64,000 nucleotides of DNA from Alteromonas sp. M12. GTDB taxonomy: Bacteria > Pseudomonadota > Gammaproteobacteria > Enterobacterales > Alteromonadaceae. Position 1 is the first letter of the stretch. Each line of letters begins with the position of its first letter. Below are positions 1-10,456 of this stretch, piece after piece. The stretch covers positions 1,054,001-1,118,000 of the forward strand of contig NZ_CP144164.1 of assembly GCF_037478005.1 (NCBI RefSeq), given 5' to 3'. The translations under genes were made by a program, and so were the position numbers. The notes below the pieces were generated by a model. It searched no databases. It was not told the origin of the DNA and worked only from the letters and a program-made list of their open reading frames with translations.

Positions 1-71
1 AATCAATGTCATAGCCAATTTAGTTAGGCGTTGAGCATGCTTTTAGGCAATTATTTATAGCAGGAGACACC

Positions 72-2063
72 ATGCCTTCACGTCGAGAACTAGCCAATGC
101 CATTCGCGCTTTATCAATGGATGCGGTACAACAAGCTAATTCAGGTCACCCCGGAGCACCAATGGGAATGGCTGATATTGCACAAGTATTGTGGAGTGAT
201 TTTATGCACCACAATCCAGCTAACCCGAAATGGGCTAACCGTGACCGCTTCGTGTTGTCTAATGGTCATGGCTCGATGTTGATCTATTCTTTGTTGCATC
301 TAACCGGTTACGACTTGCCAATTGAAGAATTAAAAAACTTTCGTCAATTGCATTCAAGGACTCCAGGTCACCCAGAGTATGGCTACGCACCTGGAGTTGA
401 AACCACTACCGGTCCTTTAGGACAAGGTATTAGTAACGCTGTTGGTATGGCAATCGCTGAAAAAATGTTAGCAGCACAATTTAATCAACCTGAGTTTGAT
501 ATTGTTGATCATTTCACCTATTGCTTTTTAGGTGATGGTTGTTTGATGGAAGGGGTTTCTCATGAAACTTGTTCACTTGCTGGAACTTTAGGTTTAGGTA
601 AGTTGATCGCCTTTTGGGATGACAACGGTATTTCCATTGATGGTGAAGTAGAAGGTTGGTTTACTGACGATACTCCTGCTCGTTTTGAGTCTTATGGTTG
701 GCACGTTATTGCTGACGTGGATGGACACGATCCTGAAGCCATCAATGCTGCAATCAAAGCGGCTAAAGCAGAAACTTCTAAACCCACCATGATTTGTTGT
801 AAAACAGTCATCGGATTTGGTTCACCTAATAAATCAGGTAGCCACGATAGTCATGGTTCACCTTTAGGTCTTGATGAAGTTGAAGCAACCCGCAAAGAAC
901 TTAACTGGAACCATGCCCCTTTCGTTATTCCTGAAGATATCTACGCACAATGGGATGCGAAACAAACAGGTTTAGAGCTTGAGCAACAGTGGAATGGAAA
1001 GTTTGCTAAATACGCAGAAGCATATCCAGAGTTAGCCAGTGAGTTTACCCGTCGTTTAAATGGTGACTTACCTGCTGATTTCAGCGATAAAGCCGCCGCA
1101 TATATTAAACAAACCCAAGAAAAAGCTGAAAACGTTGCGAGTCGTAAGTCTTCGCAAAATGCAATTGAAGCCTTTGCCAGTTTACTACCTGAAGTGGTTG
1201 GTGGTTCAGCCGATTTAGCCGGATCTAACCTAACATTGTGGTCTGGTTCAAAAGGTATTACCGCCGATGATGCCAGTGGCAACTATATTTTCTACGGCGT
1301 ACGTGAATTTGGTATGAGCGCGATCATGAATGGTATTGGGCTGCATGGCGGCTTCAGAACTTATGGTGCAACCTTTTTAATGTTCATGGAATACGCTCGT
1401 AATGCTGTGCGTATGTCTGCGTTGATGGGAATTCCTAATATTTTCGTTTATACCCATGATTCCATTGGACAAGGGGAAGATGGTCCAACTCATCAACCTA
1501 TTGAGCAAGTAGCGAATTTACGTCTAACTCCAAATCTAACGACGTGGAGACCTTGTGATGGAGCTGAAACAGCTGTGGCTTGGAAAGCGGCAATTGAGCG
1601 CAAAGATGGACCATCAGCACTGGTATTCAGCCGTCAGGGTTTACCTGCACAATCTCGCAATGAGCAGCAACTTGCTGATATCGTCAAAGGTGGATATGTT
1701 TTGCTGGATTGTGACACGACACCTGAAATCATCTTGATTGCCACAGGCTCTGAAATCGCTATCACGGTTGAAGCTGCGCAAAAATTAACTGCGCAAGGTA
1801 AGGCTGTACGTGTAGTATCTATGCCTAGCACCAATGTCTTTGATGCCCAAGATGCTGATTATCGTGAGTCTGTATTACCTCGCAGCGTGACAAAACGTGT
1901 TGCTGTTGAAGCTGCTCATGTGGATTTTTGGCACAAATATGTTGGATTCGATGGCAAAATCGTTGGTATGACTACCTTTGGTGAGTCTGCCCCTGGTGGC
2001 GCGTTGCTGAAATACTTTGGTTTTACCGCAGATGCTATCGTAGAGGCGGCGAATTCATTATAA
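72..2063 (+). CDS. tkt: Transketolase
   Basis: Thiamine-diphosphate enzyme of the non-oxidative pentose phosphate pathway, moving two-carbon units between sugar phosphates in the cytoplasm. The 663 residues match the usual bacterial length of about 660-670. The N-terminal third carries the conserved histidine region ([13 protein letters not shown]), and the TPP/Mg site is GDGCLMEG followed about 30 residues later by [10 protein letters not shown]. The middle domain has the [11 protein letters not shown] motif. The ATG is preceded by AGGAG at 62-66, which supports this start. It is the first gene of a same-strand run tkt-epd-pgk-fba, whose 80-115 bp gaps allow either co-transcription or separate promoters. 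Nothing odd was seen. Only 71 bases upstream are visible, so the promoter may lie outside the window. Confidence 0.97.
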   Translation: MPSRRELANAIRALSMDAVQQANSGHPGAPMGMADIAQVLWSDFMHHNPANPKWANRDRFVLSNGHGSMLIYSLLHLTGYDLPIEELKNFRQLHSRTPGHPEYGYAPGVETTTGPLGQGISNAVGMAIAEKMLAAQFNQPEFDIVDHFTYCFLGDGCLMEGVSHETCSLAGTLGLGKLIAFWDDNGISIDGEVEGWFTDDTPARFESYGWHVIADVDGHDPEAINAAIKAAKAETSKPTMICCKTVIGFGSPNKSGSHDSHGSPLGLDEVEATRKELNWNHAPFVIPEDIYAQWDAKQTGLELEQQWNGKFAKYAEAYPELASEFTRRLNGDLPADFSDKAAAYIKQTQEKAENVASRKSSQNAIEAFASLLPEVVGGSADLAGSNLTLWSGSKGITADDASGNYIFYGVREFGMSAIMNGIGLHGGFRTYGATFLMFMEYARNAVRMSALMGIPNIFVYTHDSIGQGEDGPTHQPIEQVANLRLTPNLTTWRPCDGAETAVAWKAAIERKDGPSALVFSRQGLPAQSRNEQQLADIVKGGYVLLDCDTTPEIILIATGSEIAITVEAAQKLTAQGKAVRVVSMPSTNVFDAQDADYRESVLPRSVTKRVAVEAAHVDFWHKYVGFDGKIVGMTTFGESAPGGALLKYFGFTADAIVEAANSL

Positions 2064-2177
2064 TCGAGCGCAAAATAAACTAGCGTTACTAACCTAAGGT
2101 TTTTAGTGTTGGTAACCTAATTACTAGAAAAGGGCACACTTGTAACAGAGCGTGCCCATTTATGTATTAAGAGTGAC

Positions 2178-3185
2178 ATGATACGAATTGCAATAAATGG
2201 CTTTGGTCGCATAGGTCGAAACGTATTGCGGGCTTTGTACGAAACAGCTCGACACGAACAAATCAAAATTGTTGCAATTAATGAGATTGCTAATCCTGAA
2301 GGCATTGCTCATTTATTAAAATACGACACAGCTCACGGTCGTTTTGGATTTCCGGTTTCCCTGAATGGGGATTGTTTGAATGTGGCCGGTGATACGATTC
2401 AATTGCTACAGTTCGCTACTTTAGACAAGCTACCCTGGGCCGAGCTCGATGTGGATTTAGTCTTAGAGTGCACAGGCGTTCACAACGATAGAGCGGATGC
2501 GGAAATTCATATTGCCCAAGGCGCTAAAAAAGTACTTTTTTCCCACCCATCGACACCAGACATGGATGCTACTGTTATTTACGGTATCAATGATGACTTG
2601 TTGCAAAGTGATGATCGCATTGTTTCCAATGGCTCTTGTACTACAAATTGCATCGTGCCGGTAATTCAAGTTCTTGATAAAGCATTTGATGTGTTAAGCG
2701 GCACAGTCACAACCATTCATTCTTCTATGCATGATCAACAAGTGATTGATGCGTATCATCCAGATTTGCGCCGAACACGAGCTGCTAGCCAATCGATTAT
2801 TCCCGTAGATACCCGATTAGCTGCTGGTATTGAACGGGTGTTGCCAAAATTTGCAGGAAAATTTGAAGCGATCGCTGTCAGAGTGCCTACAATTAATGTC
2901 ACAGCGATGGACTTGAGTGTGACAGTAGATAAAAAAGTGTCAATAAATGACATTAATCAGGTGTTGAAACAAGCAGGTCAGGGCAGATTAAATGGAATAT
3001 TGAGTTACACTGAAGAGCCTTTGGTATCAATAGACTTCAATCATGATCCACATTCTTGTATCGTGGATGGCACACAAACCAGAGTGAGTCACAAACAACT
3101 TGTGAAAACACTGGTATGGTGTGATAACGAGTGGGGTTTTGCGAATCGAATGTTAGACACTGCGCAAGCTATGTTTCGTATTTGA
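2178..3185 (+). CDS. epd: D-erythrose-4-phosphate dehydrogenase
   Basis: NAD-dependent GAPDH-family enzyme that oxidises erythrose 4-phosphate to 4-phosphoerythronate for pyridoxal phosphate synthesis. The Rossmann motif [10 protein letters not shown] is at residues 6-15, the catalytic cysteine lies in SCTTNC near residue 155, and the substrate-loop histidine is in [11 protein letters not shown]. Epd-type signatures such as the [16 protein letters not shown] block and the ending [15 protein letters not shown] separate it from glycolytic GapA. The 335 residues fit the family. The position between tkt and pgk is the classical gammaproteobacterial epd-pgk-fba order. Its erythrose-4-phosphate substrate is made by transketolase, encoded just upstream. 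The start lies 114 bp after the tkt stop and has only a weak ribosome-binding site. Confidence 0.95.
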   Translation: MIRIAINGFGRIGRNVLRALYETARHEQIKIVAINEIANPEGIAHLLKYDTAHGRFGFPVSLNGDCLNVAGDTIQLLQFATLDKLPWAELDVDLVLECTGVHNDRADAEIHIAQGAKKVLFSHPSTPDMDATVIYGINDDLLQSDDRIVSNGSCTTNCIVPVIQVLDKAFDVLSGTVTTIHSSMHDQQVIDAYHPDLRRTRAASQSIIPVDTRLAAGIERVLPKFAGKFEAIAVRVPTINVTAMDLSVTVDKKVSINDINQVLKQAGQGRLNGILSYTEEPLVSIDFNHDPHSCIVDGTQTRVSHKQLVKTLVWCDNEWGFANRMLDTAQAMFRI

Positions 3186-3266
3186 ACTATAAATGTAATT
3201 AAAAATAAATATACTTAATGGTGTTATAGATTAACAATCAATAATAGCAAGATTAAAGGAACCTAT

Positions 3267-4445
3267 ATGTCGATACTCAGTATGGCAGATTTGACCCTCG
3301 CAGATAAACGAGTGTTAATACGCGAAGATCTCAACGTGCCAGTCAAAGATGGCAAAGTGACATCAGATGCGAGAATTAAAGCAGCCTTACCAACGATTAA
3401 ACTAGCGCTTGAAAAAGGTGCCAAGGTAATGGTGATGTCGCACCTAGGCAGACCCACCGAAGGCGAGTTTGACGCTCAGTACTCCATGCAACCTGTCGTC
3501 AACTATTTGAATGATCACCTCGATTGTCCGGTTAGTTTAGCCTCTGATTATCTTGATGGTGTGGAAGTGGCAACAGGTGAAGTTGTCGTTTTAGAAAACG
3601 TACGTTTCAATGTAGGTGAGAAAAAAGACGACGAAGGGCTTGCAAAGCAGTATGCTGGCTTATGTGATGTGTATGTAATGGATGCTTTTGGCACCGCGCA
3701 CAGAGCGCAGGCTTCCACCCATGGTGTGGGTAAGTTTGCTCCAATAGCTTGTGCGGGACCTTTGTTAGTCAATGAATTAGATGCACTTGGTAAAGCTTTA
3801 GACAATCCAGCCCGACCTTTGTTGGCTATTGTGGGTGGTTCTAAAGTTTCTACTAAATTAACCGTTTTAGAGTCACTTTCTAGTAAAGTTGATCAATTAA
3901 TCGTTGGTGGCGGGATTGCCAATACATTTATTGCTGCACAAGGGCATAATGTGGGCAAATCTTTATATGAAGCAGATTTGATTCCTGAAGCAAAACGATT
4001 AATGCAGACGGCAAGTGACAACGGTGGCAATATTCCAGTACCCGTGGATGTGGTGACTGGCACTGAGTTTTCAGAAACCGCATCAGCCAGTTTGAAGGCT
4101 GTTACACAAGTCGCAGACGAAGATATGATTTTTGATGTTGGACCACAAACATCAAATCAACTTGCCGCGTTAATTCGACAGGCGGGAACTATCGTATGGA
4201 ACGGGCCAGTAGGGGTTTTTGAATTCGATCAATTTGGTGAAGGAACCAAAGCAATTTCGTTGGCAATTGCACAAAGCAGTGCTTTTTCAATTGCTGGTGG
4301 TGGTGATACTTTGGCAGCAGTAGACAAATATGGTATATCTGACAAAGTTTCGTATATATCAACAGGTGGTGGTGCTTTCTTGGAGTTCTTAGAAGGCAAA
4401 ACGTTACCTGCTGTAGCAATGTTGGAAGCAAGGGCAAAAGAGTGA
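3267..4445 (+). CDS. pgk: Phosphoglycerate kinase
   Basis: Glycolytic and gluconeogenic enzyme transferring phosphate between 1,3-bisphosphoglycerate and ADP. Visible motifs are the N-terminal substrate-binding [15 protein letters not shown], the SHLGRP loop, LLENVRF-like VVLENVRFN, and the C-terminal nucleotide-binding GGGDTLAA and [13 protein letters not shown]. The 392 residues are close to the 387 of the E. coli enzyme. AAAGGAAC lies just before the ATG. An alternative in-frame ATG five codons downstream (MADLTL) gives the more usual N-terminus and cannot be excluded. It follows epd by 81 bp and precedes fba. Confidence 0.97.
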   Translation: MSILSMADLTLADKRVLIREDLNVPVKDGKVTSDARIKAALPTIKLALEKGAKVMVMSHLGRPTEGEFDAQYSMQPVVNYLNDHLDCPVSLASDYLDGVEVATGEVVVLENVRFNVGEKKDDEGLAKQYAGLCDVYVMDAFGTAHRAQASTHGVGKFAPIACAGPLLVNELDALGKALDNPARPLLAIVGGSKVSTKLTVLESLSSKVDQLIVGGGIANTFIAAQGHNVGKSLYEADLIPEAKRLMQTASDNGGNIPVPVDVVTGTEFSETASASLKAVTQVADEDMIFDVGPQTSNQLAALIRQAGTIVWNGPVGVFEFDQFGEGTKAISLAIAQSSAFSIAGGGDTLAAVDKYGISDKVSYISTGGGAFLEFLEGKTLPAVAMLEARAKE

Positions 4446-4538
4446 CAGTCGTCAGATTGATTACTCCAAGAAGAAGAAGTGTAGTGAAACACTCAAGTTA
4501 AGTTTTGTATTCTACTCAAATAAAAAGGAGTGTTGCGG

Positions 4539-5438
4539 ATGGCATCACAAGCACAACTAGACATGCTTAAAAAAATAGAGTCCGATAATGGATTTATCGC
4601 GGCCTTGGATCAAAGTGGTGGTAGTACCCCAAAAGCATTAAAACTGTATGGCGTGACCGAAGATGAATATAACGGTGACGAAGAGATGTTCGGTAAAGTG
4701 CACGAAATGCGCACTCGAATCATCACCAACAAAGCGTTTAATGGTAAGCGAGTACTAGGCGCTATTTTGTTTGAAAATACCTTAGATAGGGATATTGAAG
4801 GTAAAGCCAGTTCTCACTATTTGTGGCAAGAAAAGCAAGTTGTCCCATTTCTTAAAGTGGATAAAGGGTTAGAAGCAGAAGAGAATGGCGTTCAGCTAAT
4901 GAAAGCAATGCCTGGCTTAGATGACGTTCTTGATAAAGCCAATGCGAAAGATGTATTTGGTACCAAGATGCGCTCAGTGGTGAAATCTGCCAATCCGGCT
5001 GGCATTAAAGCCGTAATTGAACAGCAGTTTTTAGTAGGGCAACAAATATTGGCTAAGGGACTAGTTCCTATTATAGAACCAGAAGTTGATATTCATGCGC
5101 CTGATAAAGAAGCCGCTGAAGCAATTCTTAAAGCTGAAATTTTAGCTCAATTGGATGCATTACCAGACACCCAGCAAGTGATGTTAAAACTGACTTTGCC
5201 TGAAGTGAATGGTTTTTATTCTGAGCTAATTGAGCACCCTCGTGTACTCAAAGTGGTTGCTTTGTCTGGTGGTTATTCAAGAGAAGAAGCCAACAACCGT
5301 TTAAAGGCAAATAAAGGTATTATTGCAAGTTTCTCACGCGCTCTATCAGAAGGGTTATTTGCGCAACTTTCTGATAAAGAATTTGAAGAAACCCTAGATG
5401 CTTCTATTGAAAGTATCTATCAAGCTTCAATCACCTAG
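4539..5438 (+). CDS. fba: Fructose-bisphosphate aldolase, class I (Schiff-base type)
   Basis: Cleaves fructose 1,6-bisphosphate to the two triose phosphates. The sequence follows the short bacterial class I aldolase family (COG3588, as in Staphylococcus Fda), with ALDQSGGSTPKALK at residues 22-35, HEMRTRIIT, the FLKVDKGL and PIIEPEV blocks, and the LSGGYSR phosphate-binding stretch. Lys217 in VMLKLTLP is the expected Schiff-base lysine. It has none of the metal-binding histidines of class II FbaA, which usually follows pgk in gammaproteobacteria. The open frame begins at GTG 4530, but that codon overlaps the AAGGAG at 4525-4530. ATG 4539 sits 8 bases beyond it, so 299 residues are called. A strong terminator follows. 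Confidence 0.95.
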   Translation: MASQAQLDMLKKIESDNGFIAALDQSGGSTPKALKLYGVTEDEYNGDEEMFGKVHEMRTRIITNKAFNGKRVLGAILFENTLDRDIEGKASSHYLWQEKQVVPFLKVDKGLEAEENGVQLMKAMPGLDDVLDKANAKDVFGTKMRSVVKSANPAGIKAVIEQQFLVGQQILAKGLVPIIEPEVDIHAPDKEAAEAILKAEILAQLDALPDTQQVMLKLTLPEVNGFYSELIEHPRVLKVVALSGGYSREEANNRLKANKGIIASFSRALSEGLFAQLSDKEFEETLDASIESIYQASIT

Positions 5439-5460
5439 TAATAGTGTAAACGACTAAACA

Positions 5461-5484
5461 GCCGGACTTTTGTCCGGCTTTTTT
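5461..5484 (+). terminator. Rho-independent terminator after fba
   Basis: A perfect 7-bp GC-rich stem (GCCGGAC / GTCCGGC) with a TTTT loop is followed by six T residues, 22 bases after the fba stop. It closes the tkt-epd-pgk-fba group. Confidence 0.95.
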
Positions 5485-5583
5485 GTTTTCTGCTGTTAGG
5501 TTTAACATTTTTTGATTATCACGACTAAAATATAACGGCTGACTGAGCACTGAAAAATTCCGGTTACCGATATTAGGATAATT

Positions 5584-5922
5584 ATGAAATTCGAATTGCC
5601 ATTGCCGTTGTATAAAAAGCTTACGGTAACATTCCGAGTTGAGCCCGGATGTCTAGGGCCAGAGGGCGCAGCCCACATAAAGGGGTTTTGTAAACACGCA
5701 AAAAAAATGGTGGTGGGTTTAGATTCCGATTTTATTCGTTGGGTGATTATCCCAAGGTATGATAAATCTTTGCCAGAAACCGAATATAAAACGAATGGGA
5801 AGCGTTTAAATCAGCAGCAAGCGGCATTGTATCTTAGTGCCTTTAATAAAAAACTAGACGATTTTGAAGCTCATCTTGATGAGCAATTAACCCATTTGAT
5901 TGATAGTTATTTAGGCCGTTAA
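5584..5922 (+). CDS. Conserved hypothetical protein, 112 aa
   Basis: I do not recognise the family. The 112-residue protein has no signal peptide or membrane segment. The N-terminal half is mixed beta/alpha with two cysteines (C23 in EPGCLGPEG and C36 in GFCKHAKK) and a conserved-looking WVIIPRYDKSLPE stretch. The C-terminal third is helical and charged (AALYLSAFNKKLDDFEAHLDEQ). The reading frame is well formed and the ATG follows TTAGGATAATT, so it is probably a real gene. It stands alone between the fba terminator and the convergent ppx gene. Cytoplasmic location is inferred from the absence of targeting signals. Confidence 0.75.
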   Translation: MKFELPLPLYKKLTVTFRVEPGCLGPEGAAHIKGFCKHAKKMVVGLDSDFIRWVIIPRYDKSLPETEYKTNGKRLNQQQAALYLSAFNKKLDDFEAHLDEQLTHLIDSYLGR

Positions 5923-5973
5923 GTCAACTCGCAGTGGATCTCAATGAATGCTCTATTTGTTGTTTAACAACGG

Positions 5974-7500
5974 TTAAGCGTAAGACAGTTTATAATCTAA
6001 AACACCTAAGTATTCGGCTTCTCTAGCCAAATCTGCACTGATAATCGGCTTGTGCATTAACCACTGTTCAGGGAAGGTGATTTGTAATGATTTATCTTCT
6101 ATTACAATCTTAAACTCAGGCAAAAAGTCATCTTGCCGTTTGATATTAAGTAGTACACCTAAGCGTAAAATTATAATCAGTTTTTTTACCGCCTCTGAAT
6201 CAAATTGCCAAAATTCCGGAAGTTCGTCAGGACGTATTTTTTTGCGGTGAAATCGAGCTAAAATCGAAAGTAATATTTGTTGTTCTTGGTTAAAACCGTG
6301 CAAGTCCACATTATGCAAAATGTATCCTGAGTGGCGCTGCACGCCACGGGAGTTTATTTGCAGTCCAACCTCATGTAACAGCGCCGCCCAACTCAATAAG
6401 TTACGATATTCTTGACCGCCGATTTTCCACACTTTCTTACACTGGTTATATACCTCTAGAGTCGTCACATGAACGCGTTTTGCTTGGTCTACATCGACAT
6501 CATAGCGGGTAGCCAGACTTTGTGCTGTGCGTTCACGAATATCGTGATGCGCCAGGTGTTCTTCCATTTCGTATATCACACCTTCCCGTAAAGCTGCGGC
6601 AGAATATTCTACTGAATCTATTTTGAGGCTTTTAAAGATTCCAATTAAGATTGAAATACCAGCAGCTAAGACTGGAATTCGGTCTTCTGTGACGGCTAAC
6701 TTTAAGTCTTTGATATGGCCTGCGGATATACACTTGTCGCGCAACGTTTTTAGGTTGTCCAGTGATACAAAACCCTCTGGATTAGCATCATCTAATGATT
6801 GGGCTAACAGCACTATTGCCTTGATGGTGCCAGAGGTGCCGATACAGTGTCGCCAACCTAGTTTTAGGTATTTAGCGTCTATCAATTCAAGTTCTTGTTG
6901 GGCTGCGGTAATCGCCTTTTTAAAGGCGCCAGCCGTGAGAGCCCCCTCCGCAAAAAAACGCTTTGTATAACTCACACAGCCCATTTGTAAGCTGCGCATT
7001 ATTTTACTATCAAAACCTTCGCCAATGATAAATTCAGTTGAACCTCCACCAATATCGACTACTAGCCTTTGGCCATTATTTTGAACTGTGTGGGCGACCC
7101 CTGAGTAGATTAAACGAGCTTCTTCAATACCGGATATTACTTCGATAGGGTAAGGTAAAATTTGCTTAGCCGCTTGAATAAAATCTTTTGCGTTTTTGGC
7201 TTTACGCAGCGTGTAAGTAGCCACAATTCTTACCGTGTCAGGTTCAAAGCCTTTGAGACTCTCAGCAATTATTTGTAGGGTATCTAAGCCTCTTTGCATG
7301 GCTTCGTCGGATAAGCGATGATGTTTATCTAAACCATCAGCTAAACGAACCTTCTGCTTAACACGGTGCAGGATTTGCACACTACCGGCAACAATTCGCG
7401 CGATCACTAGATGAAAGCTATTCGAGCCGATATCAAGCGCCGCAACTTGAGTTGTGGGTCTAGCTTCAATATTACTGAAGGCTTCACTGAATTGTGACAT
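5974..7500 (-). CDS. ppx: Exopolyphosphatase (Ppx/GppA family)
   Basis: Hydrolyses terminal phosphates from inorganic polyphosphate. The N-terminal ASKHA fold is visible as ALDIGSNSFHLVIAR (phosphate-1 motif, residues about 22-36) and VVDIGGGSTEFIIG (phosphate-2, about 143-156), followed by a C-terminal HD-like domain with LLHEVGLQI and ILHNVDLHGF. The 508 residues match E. coli Ppx (513). It lies 45 bp downstream of ppk on the same strand, the standard ppk-ppx operon that couples synthesis and breakdown of polyphosphate. GppA (pppGpp phosphatase) activity is possible within this family, but the context favours Ppx. Confidence 0.92.
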   Translation of the reverse strand: MSQFSEAFSNIEARPTTQVAALDIGSNSFHLVIARIVAGSVQILHRVKQKVRLADGLDKHHRLSDEAMQRGLDTLQIIAESLKGFEPDTVRIVATYTLRKAKNAKDFIQAAKQILPYPIEVISGIEEARLIYSGVAHTVQNNGQRLVVDIGGGSTEFIIGEGFDSKIMRSLQMGCVSYTKRFFAEGALTAGAFKKAITAAQQELELIDAKYLKLGWRHCIGTSGTIKAIVLLAQSLDDANPEGFVSLDNLKTLRDKCISAGHIKDLKLAVTEDRIPVLAAGISILIGIFKSLKIDSVEYSAAALREGVIYEMEEHLAHHDIRERTAQSLATRYDVDVDQAKRVHVTTLEVYNQCKKVWKIGGQEYRNLLSWAALLHEVGLQINSRGVQRHSGYILHNVDLHGFNQEQQILLSILARFHRKKIRPDELPEFWQFDSEAVKKLIIILRLGVLLNIKRQDDFLPEFKIVIEDKSLQITFPEQWLMHKPIISADLAREAEYLGVLDYKLSYA

Positions 7501-7545
7501 TTATGACATCATTCCTTAAGGCGGCTTACATCTCGATATAGTGTA

Positions 7546-9609
7546 TTATTCTAGTGATTTTAGATAGTGATAAATTTCCACTTGAGAACGTAGTTTTTTA
7601 CGATTTCCACGCTTCACATATTTATTGGTTTGTTCCGCATCAATGATTCGTGCTTTGATGGTGTCTTTCAATTGCAGTTCCAGAATATGAATAATGCGTT
7701 TTTTTAAGTCTTCATCATAAATAGGACAACCCACTTCAATGCGATTATCCATATTTCTTCTCATCCAATCGGCCGAAGAAATAAACACTTTAGGATTTCC
7801 CGCATTTGTAAAAGACATCACTCTTGGGTGTTCTAAAAAGCGATCTACAATACTAATAATAGTGATGTTTTCACTTACTCCGGGAATATTCGGTATAAGT
7901 GAACACATGCCACGGACTATGGCTCTTACTTTGACACCAGCCTGACCGGCTCGATATAAATCGTCAATTAATTGTTGGTCAACTAGGTTATTCACTTTTA
8001 AAGTGATGCCTGATGGTAAGCCTTCATTGGCATTTTGGATTTCTTGGCGCACTAAAATCTGAATTTTGGTGCGCGCATTTAGTGGCGATACTTGCAGATG
8101 TTGAAATTTATTGCGACGGTAAGGCAATTGAATCAAATCAAATACCCAAATTGCTTCTTGAGCTAATTCTTGGTTACGGGTAAACAGGCTAAAGTCAGTA
8201 TAAATTTTAGCTGTTTTTTCATTGAAGTTACCCGTACCGAAATGAGAATAATGTACTAGCTCCCCTTTTTCTTCACGACTGACCACGCATAATTTACTAT
8301 GGATTTTGAATGAAGGAGAACCTAACACAACTCGGATCCCGGCATCGGTCATGGTTTTTGACCATTCAATGTTGGCTTCTTCATCAAAACGCGCACGCAG
8401 TTCGACCACTACGGTTACTGTTTTACCATTGTCTACGGCATCGATAAGTGAATTGACGATTCGCGATTTATTCGCTACGCGATAAATATTCAGACGGATA
8501 TGTTTGACGCTGGGGTCAAATGCCGCTTGGCGCACAAACTCGGTAAAATGTAAAAATCGATGATAGGGATAATAAAGTAAAATATCTTTATGTTTAATAG
8601 CATCAAATACCGTGTCGAAATCAGTAAATAAGTGCGTATTTATTGCTGGTAGAGGTGGATTTTCTAAATAACTTCTGCCGACATTTGGGAAACCAATAAA
8701 GTCTTTGAAGTTTCGATAGGCACCGCCCGCTATCAAACTATCAAAAGAACTGATTTTTAAACGTTTCTTGAGGTTTTTTAACATTTCTTCTGGCATATCA
8801 GCATCATAGATAACCCTTACAGGCTCAGCTATCAAACGTTGCTTCATGCTTTCAGACATTTTTTCTACGAAACTTTCATCAATCTCATCATTGATAGAAT
8901 ATTCTGAATCTCTGGTCACTTTAAATGAGTAAGCTTCCATTTCATCAAATTCAATAAAGCCTTTAAACACAATGCTTAAGCAAAGTTGAATAACGTCATC
9001 AATTAATATGATGTGTTTCTTTTTACGGCTTTTTTCAGGGGGAATTTGAATAAAACGCGACATGGCTTCGGTGGGCAACTCAATCGTTGCGTATTTAGTC
9101 GCTCGGTCTTTTTTATAAATAGCCACATATAAATAGGTGCCAAAGTCATTCAGGCGATCGACAAGGTTGACTTTTTTATGCAGTAATATAGGTGCAATAT
9201 GGCGTAATATTTTGTTTTTAAAATAGTTTGTTAACCATTCTTGTTGATACGGGGATAGTTGGTTTTTGTCTACTATGTAGATGTTGTAGCGCTTCAGTCC
9301 GGCGATAACATCATCGTAAACTTTTTCAAAGTTATCCGTTAGAACCACCACTTTGTGTTGAATTTTTTCCATCAACAACTTGGTGTTTTCTGCTGCTTGC
9401 TCGTTACCTTCTTCTAAGTGAATATAAATTAAGCGTTTTACTTCCGCCACTCTGACTCGGTAAAACTCATCCATATTGCTGGAAAAAATGCCTAAAAATC
9501 GAATTCTTTCAACGATTGGATTGTGTTTATCCGCTGCTTCTTGCAATACACGTTCATTAAAAGAAAGCCAGCTTAGTTCTTTTGGATAATAGATTTGTTC
9601 TGGATACAT
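7546..9609 (-). CDS. ppk1: Polyphosphate kinase 1
   Basis: Reversibly polymerises the gamma phosphate of ATP into polyphosphate. The 687 residues have the full PPK1 architecture: an N domain beginning YPKELSWLSFNERVLQEA, a head domain, and two PLD-like C domains. The autophosphorylated histidine is expected in FKIHSKLCVV, followed by YSHFGTGNFNEKTA. The C2 domain has FISSADWMRRNMDNRIEV. The start lies 96 bp downstream of the gcvR-like gene. A single perfect CTGTCAT half-site (9666-9672, minus strand) stands upstream, but I find no second repeat, so PhoB control is not shown. It forms an operon with ppx. Confidence 0.96.
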   Translation of the reverse strand: MYPEQIYYPKELSWLSFNERVLQEAADKHNPIVERIRFLGIFSSNMDEFYRVRVAEVKRLIYIHLEEGNEQAAENTKLLMEKIQHKVVVLTDNFEKVYDDVIAGLKRYNIYIVDKNQLSPYQQEWLTNYFKNKILRHIAPILLHKKVNLVDRLNDFGTYLYVAIYKKDRATKYATIELPTEAMSRFIQIPPEKSRKKKHIILIDDVIQLCLSIVFKGFIEFDEMEAYSFKVTRDSEYSINDEIDESFVEKMSESMKQRLIAEPVRVIYDADMPEEMLKNLKKRLKISSFDSLIAGGAYRNFKDFIGFPNVGRSYLENPPLPAINTHLFTDFDTVFDAIKHKDILLYYPYHRFLHFTEFVRQAAFDPSVKHIRLNIYRVANKSRIVNSLIDAVDNGKTVTVVVELRARFDEEANIEWSKTMTDAGIRVVLGSPSFKIHSKLCVVSREEKGELVHYSHFGTGNFNEKTAKIYTDFSLFTRNQELAQEAIWVFDLIQLPYRRNKFQHLQVSPLNARTKIQILVRQEIQNANEGLPSGITLKVNNLVDQQLIDDLYRAGQAGVKVRAIVRGMCSLIPNIPGVSENITIISIVDRFLEHPRVMSFTNAGNPKVFISSADWMRRNMDNRIEVGCPIYDEDLKKRIIHILELQLKDTIKARIIDAEQTNKYVKRGNRKKLRSQVEIYHYLKSLE

Positions 9610-9705
9610 TAGTTACCTGATTTTTCCCGAGCTTTTTCAATAGGATGGAATGTTCCATTGTTTGTATGACAGTTTTGTTAAATTCGATGATTTCAACCTA
9701 AATAA

Positions 9706-10209
9706 CTACCTTAAATCTACATCGACAATCAAATCGTTGGCAATATCTTCTAGTGCGTCGGAAAGTTCATCAAGTTGGAAACCTTCGGGGATAGCAACAA
9801 CCGCATGGGCTTTAAACAATAAACTGCCCCAATTCGGCGCGCTTTGGCAACTAGATTCAAATTTAATAATGTTTATATTAAAACGACTCAAGGTAGTTGT
9901 GAGTTCTTGCACAATACCTGGTTTGTCGTTGCCCGTAATATCAATTTCTACGATATCGGATTTGTTATTTGAGTCGTTATCAGCGCTCACCGAGTGGATA
10001 GTTAAGTTGGGATGCTTTTGCAAAAATTCGATTAGGGTGTCATGGTTTTCGACAGGAATATCAACTTCGACAAACCCAGCGAAATGACCCGCCATGTAGG
10101 AAAAGTTACTTGCTAACCAGTTACCCCCTAAGGAATAAACTTTTTGCGCAAGTGACTCTACGAGTCCAGGTTTATCTTTTCCGATTAAAGTTAATATTAT
10201 TGGTTTCAT
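9706..10209 (-). CDS. gcvR: GcvR-like protein with tandem ACT domains
   Basis: About 167 residues made of two ACT domains. The first opens MKPIILTLIGKDKPGLVESLA and the second VEIDITGNDKPGIVQELT near residue 90. Tandem ACT proteins of this size belong to the glycine cleavage repressor (GcvR) family, which in E. coli binds GcvA and mediates the glycine response. The open frame could begin at TTG 10224, but that codon lies against AGGGG, which sits 7 bases before ATG 10207-10209, so the ATG is preferred. It lies upstream of ppk on the same strand and divergent from pstC. A role in glycine regulation is family inference; no gcv genes are in the window. Confidence 0.8.
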   Translation of the reverse strand: MKPIILTLIGKDKPGLVESLAQKVYSLGGNWLASNFSYMAGHFAGFVEVDIPVENHDTLIEFLQKHPNLTIHSVSADNDSNNKSDIVEIDITGNDKPGIVQELTTTLSRFNINIIKFESSCQSAPNWGSLLFKAHAVVAIPEGFQLDELSDALEDIANDLIVDVDLR

Positions 10210-10398
10210 TGAAACACCCCTCAACTTAACTATTTTAAAGTTATACCTATCGAGTCGTGCTGGATAGATAAGATTGATTGACTAATTAGTATCATAGCCT
10301 AATCATATGATAATTCGTAAATTAATCATTGTTTTGATTTGCGTCATTATATATGCCGATTCATCAATATGAGATGAGGTGACCGAAAAGATTGTCAC

Positions 10399-10426
10399 TT
10401 GCCAGTTTGTCTATATCCATTACACT
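10399..10426 (+). promoter_or_regulatory. Candidate promoter of the pst operon
   Basis: TTGCCA (10399-10404) and TACACT (10421-10426) are separated by 16 bases, a plausible sigma70 pair. It lies inside the first codons of the longest pstC frame and so supports the internal GTG start at 10457. A TTGTCAC just upstream resembles half of a Pho box, but the second repeat is missing. Confidence 0.35.
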
Positions 10427-10456
10427 AGGCACAATTTCAAAATCAGGGTTAGTTTT

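Noticed and set aside
9666..9672. CTGTCAT (minus strand) upstream of ppk as a Pho box
   Set aside because: It is a perfect half-site, but neither 11 bases upstream nor downstream is there a second repeat, so it is not called.
9650..10087. A 145-codon plus-strand frame over the gcvR-like gene
   Set aside because: Antisense to tandem ACT domains; serine-rich, low-complexity translation typical of a shadow.
10392..10404. TTGTCAC-TTGCCA upstream of pstC as a Pho box
   Set aside because: The second repeat at the required 11-base spacing matches only 3 of 7 positions.
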